Origin: Salibacter sp031581065
GTDB taxonomy: Bacteria > Bacteroidota > Bacteroidia > Flavobacteriales_G > Salibacteraceae
Length of the DNA: 64,000 nucleotides
Reading direction: 5' to 3'
NCBI RefSeq assembly: GCF_031581065.1
Contig: NZ_JAVLBN010000001.1
Span: 78,974 to 142,973, forward strand
Shown here: piece by piece, positions 44,082-52,652 of the stretch
Layout: each line of letters begins with the position of its first letter
Numbering within the stretch: position 1 is the stretch's first letter
Notes under the pieces: model-generated
What the model saw: only the letters and a program-made list of their open reading frames with translations
Told to the model about the DNA's origin: nothing
The model's database searches: none
Position numbers and translations under genes: made by a program

Positions 44082-44849
44082 GTGAGTAAGATTCGCAAAA
44101 TAGCATTTTTGGGCAGTAAGGCTATTGGAGCATTTTGTCTTTCAGAGTTGATCAATAGAAAGGATGAGCTCAAGGCTGAAGTCGTATCTGTACTGACAAA
44201 AGCTAACAAACTCGATTCCGGTGAAACCGTTTCGTCATTAGCCAAAGAGAACAAAACTCCGGTTCTGACCAGCCTTGACGACTTAAAAAAAATCGATGAT
44301 CTCGATATCATTATATCGGTTCAGCATCATGAAATTTTACGGTCAGAGCACATCGAGTTAGCAAGCCAAATTGCTGTGAACTTACACATGGCTCCACTTC
44401 CCGAATACCGCGGATGTAACCAGTTCACATTTGCAATACTGGACGAAGCCAAAACTTTTGGAACCTCGCTTCATCGATTAGAGCCGGGAATTGACAGCGG
44501 AAGTATTTTGTTTGAAAAGCGTTTCCCAGTTCCTGAAAAATGTACAGTCAAAGAACTGTACAAAAAAACAGTTGAAGCCTCTAAAAAGCTCTTCAGCGAA
44601 AAAATTGAAGACTTGATTCATGGAAATTACACTCCTGTTTCACAATCAGATCTCGAAGAAGAAAGAGGCTCATCTTACCATTACCGGCACGAGATTGATG
44701 AAGTCAAAAAGATTGATTTAAACTGGCCTAAAGAAAAAATCGAAAAACACATTAGGGCAACGCACATGCCTCCATTCCCTCCACCCTATGCAATTAAAGA
44801 CGGCCAAAAAGTTGAATTGACCCTCGACAAACTCGATAAAATACAATGA
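44082..44849 (+). CDS. Formyltransferase-fold protein (Fmt/sugar N-formyltransferase-like)
   Basis: A 255-residue protein of the folate-dependent formyltransferase fold. The N-terminal strand is IRKIAFLGSKAIGAFCLSEL, and the active-site region reads IAVNLHMAPLPEYRGCNQFT, close to the NLHPSLLPxxRG of Fmt, with Asp in LEPGIDSGSIL. It is too short for Fmt (about 310) and lacks the C-terminal tRNA domain. Beside two glycosyltransferases it may formylate a sugar or amino group in a surface glycan. GTG start. It overlaps the next gene by 4 bases. Two near or exact motif copies (44261, 44341). Confidence 0.72.
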   Translation: MSKIRKIAFLGSKAIGAFCLSELINRKDELKAEVVSVLTKANKLDSGETVSSLAKENKTPVLTSLDDLKKIDDLDIIISVQHHEILRSEHIELASQIAVNLHMAPLPEYRGCNQFTFAILDEAKTFGTSLHRLEPGIDSGSILFEKRFPVPEKCTVKELYKKTVEASKKLFSEKIEDLIHGNYTPVSQSDLEEERGSSYHYRHEIDEVKKIDLNWPKEKIEKHIRATHMPPFPPPYAIKDGQKVELTLDKLDKIQ

Positions 44850-45946
44850 CCAAAATCGTTTGTACCGTCACTACTGATCTCAATTACGATCAGCGGATGA
44901 AGCGTATATGCACCTCGCTATCCACTGCCGGATATGATGTACTTCTTGTTGGTCGAGAACGTCCTTTCAGTGAGCAATTGACCAAACAGCCATATAAACA
45001 ACATCGATTAAAAGGCTGGTTTGAAAAAGGCTTTTTATTCTATGCCGAATACAACATCAGGTTGTTTTTCTTTTTATTGAGTCAAAAGTTAGACGTTATC
45101 AATACAATTGACCTCGACTCAATTGCAGCCTGTTATTCAGCATCCAGAGTTAAAAATAAGACCATCATTTACGATGCTCACGAGTACTTTACTGAAATGG
45201 AAGAAGTTGTTGAGCGCCCTTTCGTCAAAAAAGTATGGACTCGAATTGAAAAATGGACAGTCCCTAAAATCAAATTTGGATATACTGTTTCAAGAGGTTA
45301 CGCCAGGCTTTTTAAGGAGAAATACGGAGTTGATTATCAAATCGTGCGCAATGTTAGTGAACGAAAACCTGATCCTGATCCCATTCAAAACGACCGACCT
45401 TACATCCTGTATCAGGGAGCTGTCAATGTTGGTCGGGGTCTGAAAGAGCTTATTCTCGCGATGCATCAAATCAATGATCACGAACTCATCATTTGCGGAC
45501 TGGGAAATGCTTACGATGAAATGCGAGAGCTTGTGAAAAATGAAAAACTGGATTCTAAAATTACGTTTAAAGGCTATGTCGATCCCGATGAATTAAAACG
45601 GTTTACAGTGGGAGCCAAACTCGGCTTCACGCTATTCAGCAATGCCGGCCTCAGTAATCAACACTCCCTGGCAAATCGTTTTTTCGATTATTACCACAGC
45701 GGAATTCCACAAATCGCGATGAAATACCCAGAATATGAAAATTTCAATAGGGAGTTTGAAGTAGCAAAACTGATTGATTCACTGGATCCTGAAACACTTG
45801 CCAGTGCAATCAAAGAAGTCTTAGAAAATGAGCAGTATCGTCAACAACTAATCGAAAATGCTAAAAAAGCACGTGAAGTTCACAACTGGCAAAAAGACGA
45901 AAAAACGTTGCTTGAGGTTTATGAACGAGCTTTATCTGCCCGATAA
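44846..45946 (+). CDS. Glycosyltransferase family 4-like
   Basis: A 366-residue GT-B glycosyltransferase. N-terminal Rossmann-like segment KIVCTVTTDLNYDQRMKRIC, the middle linker YDAHEYFTEMEEVVERPF, and the nucleotide-binding C-terminal domain (ILYQGAVNVGRGLKELILAM, ITFKGYVDPDELKRFTVGAK) are clear. It shares ATGA with the formyltransferase gene and its last 28 bases overlap the convergent GT2 gene. Donor and acceptor unknown; a surface or lipid-linked glycan is likely. Confidence 0.85.
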   Translation: MTKIVCTVTTDLNYDQRMKRICTSLSTAGYDVLLVGRERPFSEQLTKQPYKQHRLKGWFEKGFLFYAEYNIRLFFFLLSQKLDVINTIDLDSIAACYSASRVKNKTIIYDAHEYFTEMEEVVERPFVKKVWTRIEKWTVPKIKFGYTVSRGYARLFKEKYGVDYQIVRNVSERKPDPDPIQNDRPYILYQGAVNVGRGLKELILAMHQINDHELIICGLGNAYDEMRELVKNEKLDSKITFKGYVDPDELKRFTVGAKLGFTLFSNAGLSNQHSLANRFFDYYHSGIPQIAMKYPEYENFNREFEVAKLIDSLDPETLASAIKEVLENEQYRQQLIENAKKAREVHNWQKDEKTLLEVYERALSAR

Positions 45947-46806
45947 AGCCAAATCAGTTTCAGCAAATCAAAATAGCCAATCTTTGGTTTTGTGGCAGAT
46001 ATCAAATTCTGCTCAAAACCTTTTTCAAAAAATCTCAAAACCGGAATGAAAGGTTTCATCTTTATGTAAGTCTGCAATAACAAGCTATCCCGTGTTTTTA
46101 ATTTTCCGCTTTGCCAAAGATTGAAAAGTGACTCAACGGCTATTTTTGACTTGTCCAGGAAAGCACTATTTGTCTCCAGCCCGATGTGATAAACAGCATT
46201 ATCTATATGCTGAATTTCAACTTTTTTACGCTGCAATTCTTTTCCAAACACAGTGTCTTCGTGGCCGTATTCGGTTAATATTTCGTCAAACCTGACTTTT
46301 TCAAAAGTACTTTTCAGAATTGCAAAGTTGTTAGCTGCAAAACCATTGTAAGGGTTTTTATTTCGGTCAGATCCAGAGCGTTCCTCGCGGGCTTTACCAT
46401 AATACCAACGGAGCTTTCCTTCAGCCGGCATTTCATCTCTGTATTTTGTTCCGCCAACGATAACCTCAGCTTCGTTCTTTTCAATTTCTCTCAAATAATT
46501 TGCGATAAAGTCAGAATCGATATCAGAATCTGCATCCAGAAAAATAAGCCAATCACCATTTGCTTCGGTAGCGAGATAGTTCCTGACAGATGCCCTCCCA
46601 ATATCTTCTGCTAACACAAGCTGCTTTGCACCTTCGAGTTGATTTGCTTCTCTGTTGAGCTCAATATGTTCGCTGTCGCTACCATCTTCAGCAATGAGCA
46701 ACTCAAAGTCAGCTTCGTCAAGGTTCTGACCGAGTTGATCAATCAATTCTTTCGCAAAAGGAACGAGCGTGTAATTTTTTACCGGGATTAGAACCGACAA
46801 CCTCAT
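45919..46806 (-). CDS. Glycosyltransferase family 2
   Basis: A GT-A glycosyltransferase of about 295 residues. RLSVLIPVKNYTLVPFAKEL begins the fold; the metal-binding DXD is in LIFLDADSDIDSDFI, and EYGHEDTVFGKEL gives the GT2-type ED. The ATG giving MRLSVLI (46806) is preferred over two ATGs upstream at 46812-46807, though all overlap the ABC gene stop. Its 3' end overlaps the convergent GT4 gene by 28 bases. Motif copies at 46365 and 46722. Confidence 0.85.
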   Translation of the reverse strand: MRLSVLIPVKNYTLVPFAKELIDQLGQNLDEADFELLIAEDGSDSEHIELNREANQLEGAKQLVLAEDIGRASVRNYLATEANGDWLIFLDADSDIDSDFIANYLREIEKNEAEVIVGGTKYRDEMPAEGKLRWYYGKAREERSGSDRNKNPYNGFAANNFAILKSTFEKVRFDEILTEYGHEDTVFGKELQRKKVEIQHIDNAVYHIGLETNSAFLDKSKIAVESLFNLWQSGKLKTRDSLLLQTYIKMKPFIPVLRFFEKGFEQNLISATKPKIGYFDLLKLIWLYRADKARS

Positions 46807-46808
46807 CA

Positions 46809-47480
46809 TCAACTCATTTCAACCCTACCATCTTTGCACGTGATGGTTTTGGATTTGTACTTTTCCATGAGTGCATAATCATGCGTTGCCATGAGAACAG
46901 CTGTTCCATTCATGCTGATATCACTGAGAAGATGAATGATTTTATCTGATGTTTCAGGATCGAGATTTCCTGTTGGCTCATCAGCGAGAATTAGCTCGGG
47001 TTCGTTGATAAGCGCTCTTGCAATAGCTATGCGTTGTTGTTCACCACCTGAAAGTTGATGAGGCATACTTGGGCCTTTATCCTGCAAGCCAACCTGAGTG
47101 AGCACTTTATCTATTCGTTCTTTCATCTTTTTCTTGTCTGTCCAGCCAGTGGCTTTCATCACAAAAACAAGATTTTGATTAACTGAGCGGTCCATCAATA
47201 ATTGAAAATCCTGAAAAACAATACCGAGCTTTCTGCGCAAAAAAGGAATTTCTTTCTTTTTCATTTTTTTGAGTTGATAGCCGGCAACCTGTCCTTCGCC
47301 TTCTTTCAAGGGTAATTCACCGTAAAGTGTTTTGAGCAAACTACTTTTACCGGATCCGGTTTTACCAACCAGGTAAATAAACTGACCTTTATTTACCTGA
47401 ACATTAACCTCCTCAAGGACAGTAGTCTTTCCCTGATTTATTTTACCATTATTAATTTCAATTACCGTGTTTTCGCTCAT
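46809..47480 (-). CDS. ABC transporter ATPase, FtsE/LolD type
   Basis: A 223-residue ATPase: Walker A VGKTGSGKSSLLKTLYGE, Q-loop VFQDFQLLMD, signature HQLSGGEQQRIAIARALINE, Walker B LILADEPTGNLD. Features are closest to FtsE, which with FtsX controls cell-wall hydrolases during division; LolD is the alternative. No permease gene (FtsX or LolC) is adjacent, as is common in this phylum. It overlaps the GT2 gene at its 3' end and has its own promoter. Confidence 0.85.
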   Translation of the reverse strand: MSENTVIEINNGKINQGKTTVLEEVNVQVNKGQFIYLVGKTGSGKSSLLKTLYGELPLKEGEGQVAGYQLKKMKKKEIPFLRRKLGIVFQDFQLLMDRSVNQNLVFVMKATGWTDKKKMKERIDKVLTQVGLQDKGPSMPHQLSGGEQQRIAIARALINEPELILADEPTGNLDPETSDKIIHLLSDISMNGTAVLMATHDYALMEKYKSKTITCKDGRVEMS

Positions 47481-47495
47481 CTTTCAGGTTTTGCA

Positions 47496-47503
47496 CAAAT
47501 TTA
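47496..47503 (-). promoter_or_regulatory. -7 element of the FtsE-like gene promoter
   Basis: The minus strand reads TAAATTTG 16 bases before the ATG at 47480. Confidence 0.5.
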
Positions 47504-47651
47504 GCATTAATGGACACATGAATACGATAACCTGTGTCTTTTGCGTTCAACAGTTTTAGGTTGAAAACTAAAATAAGCCGCAACTATACTCTGGGCTTAC
47601 AACTGTAATTTTACACCTCAATAGATTGGCAATAATACTGTCCATTAAGTT

Positions 47652-50600
47652 ATGAGAAAAGCAGTTTTACTACTCCTTATAAATACGGTTTGTTTGATCG
47701 GTTTTGCACAACAAACTGAAGTTCGCGTTAGTGATATCAAAGATTACAACGAGGGACTGAATCTGTATGAAAAAGAAAAGTACAGTGCAGCTATCAAGTC
47801 GTTTGAAAAAGCTCAGGAAGAGGTTGAAGACCCTACATCTGAAGTTTATTCAAACTCGGCTTATTACAAAGCATTGAGCTCTCTCAATCTTTTCAACAGG
47901 AACGCTGCTTACCTTCTCAAAAAGTTTGTTCAGGATTACCCTGAGAGCCCGAGGGTTAAAAATGCTTACTTCCAACTTGGAAAATACTACTACCGCAAAA
48001 AAGACTGGGAGGATGTGCTTTACTGGTACGATAAGCTGGATTTCCTGGATCTGACCAATAAAGAGAGTCACGAGTTTTATTTCAGAAAAGGATACGCTCT
48101 CTACCAACTTGATTCTCTCACTAAATCGAAGCAAAACTTTTACGAAATAATTGATGTACCTAACCTGTACTATGCTCCGGCTAACTATTATTACGGTCAG
48201 ATCGCTTATGAGCAAGGCAAGTACCAAACAGCACTAACGCGTTTCAAAAAAATTGAGAAAGACGAAAAGTTTGAGCGAATCGTTCCTTACTACATCACAC
48301 AACTTTACTACTTGCAGGAAGAGTATGATTCACTCATCAGTTACGGAAAGCCATTTTTAGAAAACCCCGGAACAAAAAGACAGGATGAAATCTCCAAACT
48401 CATTGGTGAAGCTTATTTTGCCCAGGAAGATTACAACAACGCTATTCCTTACCTTGAAGAATACATCAAAATAAGCCGCGCTGCCGAAAGACAGGATTAT
48501 TTTCAACTCGGTTTTGCCTACCACAAAACAACAGATTGCGAAAATTCCATCAAGTACTTGCAACGGGTTACTTATGAAAAAGACTCACTCGCTCAACAAG
48601 CGAATTATTTACTTGCCGAGTGCCAGTTAAAACAGGGCAACAAAAAAGCAGCTCGTAGTAGTTTTTACGATGCTTCACAAATGAAGTACAACGAGGAAGT
48701 TGCTGAAGACGCATTGTTTTCATTCGCACAGTTATCGTATGAGTTAGATTACGATCCATACAGCAAAGCTATTGATGCTTTCATCCAATACCTTGAAAAA
48801 TACCCTGATGCAATTAGGAAAGAAGAGGCTTACAATTATTTAGTTAATATCTACCTCAACTCTAAAAACTATAGATCGGCAATCGCTTCACTCGAAAACA
48901 CCAAAGACCTTGATCCAAGGCTGGAGAAAGTTTACCAAAAACTACTTTACAACCTGGCGACAGAAGAATTCCAAAATGGCCAGTACAACGAAGCTTCCGA
49001 GACTTTCGAAAAAATAACAGAAACAAAAGGCGACAAAGAAATCTCAACCAAATCGCACTATTGGAAAGCTGAAGCACTTTACAGGCTCAATCGTTACAAC
49101 AGTAGTATAGAATCCTACAAAGCATTTTTATTTGAGCCTCGTGCAATTCTGCTCGATGAATTCAAACCGGCTCATTACAATATTGGATACGCCTATTTCC
49201 AGCAAGAAAAATACACTGAAGCTGCCAACTGGTTTAGGAAATACATCAACAAAAAAGAAATTGACAGCCTTAAACTCAACGATGCTTACATTAGGACTGG
49301 TGACGCTTATTTCGTAACAAAACAATACCTGCTCTCGCTCGAGTATTATCAAAAAGCGCTCAACCTCAAATTACGCGATACAGATTATGTCCTTTATCAA
49401 TACGCTCAGGCAAACGGAGTACTCAAAAACCCTGACGAGAAAATAAGACTCCTCACAAAGCTAGTAGATGAATACCCAAACTCTGATTATTTTGCTGCGG
49501 CATCCTATGAACTGGGACGCAGTTATCTCAATAATCAAAACACAGATAAAGCCCTTCAAACATTTGAAAACATTGTAGAAAACTACCCCTACAGTCCGTA
49601 TAAAAAACGTGCCCAGGTTAGTATAGGTCTCATTTATTACAATCAGAGCCAAAACGAGAAAGCACTTTCCATCTTCAAAAAAGTGGTTGATGAAAACCCG
49701 AGCTATTCTGATTCCAAAGAAGCGATGCGAGCCATCAAAAATATTTACAAAGAAACCGGTCGCGTTCAGGAATACGAGGATTACATCACCGGACTCGATT
49801 TCATGAATGTTAGCGATGGCGCTCTAGACTCGCTCAATTATGAAAGTGCAGAGCTTCAGTACATGGCTTCAAATTGTGGTCAGGCCGTTGAAGACTTCAA
49901 AGCTTACCTCGAAAAATTCGACCAACCGATTTTTGAGAAAAACGCCAATTTCTACATCGCAGAGTGCCTTTATAAAAAGAACAACTTGCCAGAATCAATG
50001 GAATACTACCAGCTTGTTGCTGACGAGCCAATCAACAAATTTTCAGAACCGGCAATCAGCAAAGCCGCTTATCTCAATTACCAAAACGAGAACTACATCA
50101 AAGCTCACCGCTATTACGAGAAACTGCAACGTATTGCGCAATACGAGGAAAACAAACAGCAAGCCATTATCGGGTTGATGAGAACTTCCTTTGAACTCGA
50201 AAAATATAGCGATGCTATCCAGTATGCCCGCCAGGTGAAAGACATGCAAAAAATAAAAGAACCCCTATTTGTTGAATCGCTATTCACCATTGCAAAAAGT
50301 CTTGAAGCATCAGGGCAAAAAGATAAAGCGATGGAATACTACACTTCTGTTACCGATACCACTCAAAATCAAAAAGCGGCAGAATCAAAATACAGAATTG
50401 CGAGCTTGCTTTACGAACAAAACAAAGCAGACTCGTCACAACTCGATACTGCAAAGAAAGCAGTATTTAAACTCATTAACCACACTCCAACTTACGACTA
50501 TTGGCTGGCTAAAGGACTAATTCTTTTGGCAGATATCTACCTCGCACAGGATGACTCATTCCAGGCCAAAGCCACTCTTGAGAGTGTTTTAGAAAACTAC

Positions 50601-50780
50601 GATGGTGACGAGGCGGTTCTGACCGAAGCACAGAATAAACTCGATAAAATCATCGAAGCTGAAAATCCTCAACCTGAGGAACAGGAAGAAACAGAAATCG
50701 ATTTATCCATCGACTCGGTGAATTACGAAAAACTCATGCCTGAGGAAGAAATGAAAACCGAAGAATGGGAAAACGAATAA
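47652..50780 (+). CDS. Large periplasmic tetratricopeptide-repeat protein
   Basis: A 1042-residue protein: signal peptide (about residues 1-20, ending CLIGFAQ), then TPR units over nearly all its length, with pairs of helices spaced 34-36 residues and typical A/Y/F positions (for example YNEGLNLYEKEKYSAAIKSF, YEEALYWYDKL-like pairs, SAIKSFEKAQEE). The C-terminus is acidic. TPR arrays scaffold complexes; the neighbour 3 bases downstream encodes an outer-membrane beta-barrel, so a TPR-barrel envelope complex is likely. Specific function unknown. Confidence 0.83.
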   Translation: MRKAVLLLLINTVCLIGFAQQTEVRVSDIKDYNEGLNLYEKEKYSAAIKSFEKAQEEVEDPTSEVYSNSAYYKALSSLNLFNRNAAYLLKKFVQDYPESPRVKNAYFQLGKYYYRKKDWEDVLYWYDKLDFLDLTNKESHEFYFRKGYALYQLDSLTKSKQNFYEIIDVPNLYYAPANYYYGQIAYEQGKYQTALTRFKKIEKDEKFERIVPYYITQLYYLQEEYDSLISYGKPFLENPGTKRQDEISKLIGEAYFAQEDYNNAIPYLEEYIKISRAAERQDYFQLGFAYHKTTDCENSIKYLQRVTYEKDSLAQQANYLLAECQLKQGNKKAARSSFYDASQMKYNEEVAEDALFSFAQLSYELDYDPYSKAIDAFIQYLEKYPDAIRKEEAYNYLVNIYLNSKNYRSAIASLENTKDLDPRLEKVYQKLLYNLATEEFQNGQYNEASETFEKITETKGDKEISTKSHYWKAEALYRLNRYNSSIESYKAFLFEPRAILLDEFKPAHYNIGYAYFQQEKYTEAANWFRKYINKKEIDSLKLNDAYIRTGDAYFVTKQYLLSLEYYQKALNLKLRDTDYVLYQYAQANGVLKNPDEKIRLLTKLVDEYPNSDYFAAASYELGRSYLNNQNTDKALQTFENIVENYPYSPYKKRAQVSIGLIYYNQSQNEKALSIFKKVVDENPSYSDSKEAMRAIKNIYKETGRVQEYEDYITGLDFMNVSDGALDSLNYESAELQYMASNCGQAVEDFKAYLEKFDQPIFEKNANFYIAECLYKKNNLPESMEYYQLVADEPINKFSEPAISKAAYLNYQNENYIKAHRYYEKLQRIAQYEENKQQAIIGLMRTSFELEKYSDAIQYARQVKDMQKIKEPLFVESLFTIAKSLEASGQKDKAMEYYTSVTDTTQNQKAAESKYRIASLLYEQNKADSSQLDTAKKAVFKLINHTPTYDYWLAKGLILLADIYLAQDDSFQAKATLESVLENYDGDEAVLTEAQNKLDKIIEAENPQPEEQEETEIDLSIDSVNYEKLMPEEEMKTEEWENE

Positions 50781-50782
50781 TC

Positions 50783-52537
50783 ATGAGAACAAGAGCAACA
50801 ATCATATTCGCGCTTTTATTGACGTTTGGCATCAATGGTTTTGGTCAGATCCAGCGAGGAAATGGCGACACCTTATCAACAGAGAATGTCATTATAGTGA
50901 AGGAGTTTGAACCCACAATTTCAAACGCCATTAAAATCACAGACTCACCCAAACGACTCGATGTAAAACCCGAGAAAATGGAGTTTGATTACAAGTTTAT
51001 TCCAACAAACTTTCAAACATCATACCTGCCTGATACCATAAAAGCAGCGCGCATAAAAGGAGAGCCACTAAACAGGCTTTACCGCGGCTATGCAGAATTG
51101 GGCATGGGGAATTACCTCACTACATACGGAAAAGTGAGATTGAACAACACTCGTTCGCGAAATGGTCGTTGGGGAGTAGCACTCGATCATTTATCGAGCC
51201 AGGGCGAAATTGAAGATGTCCCATTTAGCGGATACAGCAATAACAGCGCATCAGTTTACGGAACTCGCTTTTTTAAATCGCACCAATTAAAAGGAGATGT
51301 AAATTACAGTCGCGATGTTCATCACAACTACGGTTATCCTGAATTTTTCTCCGATAGTGTTATTTATGATTATGATGATATCGGAAAAGATGAGATCAAA
51401 AGGATTTACAACAACTTAAACGCAACAGCGAGTTTTGCCAGCTTCCATGCAGACTCACAAATGGTAAACTACCGCTTTGATGCAGAGTACGACTACCTTT
51501 TCACCAGCCTTGATGATGCTGTCCAGGAACACCACGTAAAACTCAACTCAACATTCAGTCGCTATTTTGGATCTGAACTTGGAGTAATTGATATCAATAC
51601 TGATTACAATGATCAAACGATCTATGATTCTGCATACAATGATCCCAACCTCTTTGTTGAAGTCAACCCTAAAATTGAAGTAAAAGGAAAAAAATGGCGG
51701 GCAAAGTTTGGGATAAGCGCCTTCATCGAAAATGAAAATGAGACAGATTTCCGTTTCTACCCTGATGTTTTTGTGAATTACAACATTTACGAAGATTACA
51801 TTATTCCTTATGCCGGTATTGATGGTGGTTTAGAACGCGTAAACCTCAATTCACTACGCCAGGAAAACAGATTTGTAGCAACTCGATCAACAGTTGAAAA
51901 CAAGAATACTCGCTATAACTTTTACGGTGGTGTACGCGGTGCATTTACATCAGAGCTTTCCTTCAACTTAAAAGCAGCTCGCAAACAAATTGCCAACAAC
52001 CCGTTTTTTGGTGTGCAAAATATGTTTACCCCAACATCAGTTGATGAAATCTACCGCGATAATGGAACATTCAACGTGGTTTACGATACAATGAATGTAA
52101 CGCAATTAACTGCTGAAGTTTCTTACTTCCACGCAGAAAAGATCAATGCAACAGCGAGAATTGATTACTACAGTTACGACCCAAACAATTTGCCAAAAGC
52201 ATGGCACATGCCTAAATTTAAAGCTACATTGAGTGGCCGTTACAATATGCGCGATAAAATAATTGCAACAGCAGATATTTTCGCTGTAACAGATCGCTAT
52301 GCACAAACACTCTACGAATCTAACTCTGATGAACAGGTAGCCAATGGAATTTATGCACAAAAACTGCCCACTTACGTAGATATAAACCTAGGTATTGAAT
52401 ACCGGTACAACAAGAAAATTAGTGCGTTTCTCAAAGGTTACAATCTCGCATCCATGCAATACAATCGCTGGATGAATTATCCCGTTCAGCGAATATCAGT
52501 ACTGGCGGGCTTTACCTACAGTTTTTGGGGCGATTAA
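50783..52537 (+). CDS. Outer-membrane beta-barrel protein paired with the TPR protein
   Basis: A 584-residue exported protein with a signal peptide (TIIFALLLTFGINGFGQ). Mature part starts near the segment ENVIIVKEFEPTISNAIKIT and then is rich in alternating aromatic/polar strands typical of a barrel (YRGYAELGMGNYLTTYGKVR, QYNRWMNYPVQRISVLAGFT), ending in aromatic residue-rich strands (FTYSFWGD). The N-terminal part resembles a TonB-dependent receptor remnant without a plug. The ATG at 50783 is chosen, 3 bases after the TPR gene. Motif copy at 50843 is near the signal peptide. Confidence 0.82.
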   Translation: MRTRATIIFALLLTFGINGFGQIQRGNGDTLSTENVIIVKEFEPTISNAIKITDSPKRLDVKPEKMEFDYKFIPTNFQTSYLPDTIKAARIKGEPLNRLYRGYAELGMGNYLTTYGKVRLNNTRSRNGRWGVALDHLSSQGEIEDVPFSGYSNNSASVYGTRFFKSHQLKGDVNYSRDVHHNYGYPEFFSDSVIYDYDDIGKDEIKRIYNNLNATASFASFHADSQMVNYRFDAEYDYLFTSLDDAVQEHHVKLNSTFSRYFGSELGVIDINTDYNDQTIYDSAYNDPNLFVEVNPKIEVKGKKWRAKFGISAFIENENETDFRFYPDVFVNYNIYEDYIIPYAGIDGGLERVNLNSLRQENRFVATRSTVENKNTRYNFYGGVRGAFTSELSFNLKAARKQIANNPFFGVQNMFTPTSVDEIYRDNGTFNVVYDTMNVTQLTAEVSYFHAEKINATARIDYYSYDPNNLPKAWHMPKFKATLSGRYNMRDKIIATADIFAVTDRYAQTLYESNSDEQVANGIYAQKLPTYVDINLGIEYRYNKKISAFLKGYNLASMQYNRWMNYPVQRISVLAGFTYSFWGD

Positions 52538-52579
52538 GAGACTGTTAAATTCATGTTGAAAAGTTAGGTCTAAAGGTTC

Positions 52580-52589
52580 GGTCAGAACC
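52580..52589 (+). repeat. Only intergenic copy of the dispersed motif, upstream of gyrB
   Basis: GGTCAGAACC with preceding C. It ends about 23 bases before the gyrB -7 box, i.e. just upstream of the -33 region. Confidence 0.9.
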
Positions 52590-52611
52590 ACTCGTATGGC
52601 GTGCAGAATGT

Positions 52612-52619
52612 TATCTTTG
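52612..52619 (+). promoter_or_regulatory. gyrB: -7 element of the gyrB promoter
   Basis: TATCTTTG matches TAnnTTTG 34 bases before the gyrB ATG in a 115-base intergenic stretch. Confidence 0.6.
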
Positions 52620-52652
52620 TGTGAATTCATGCTATAAATAGAATTATAGAAA

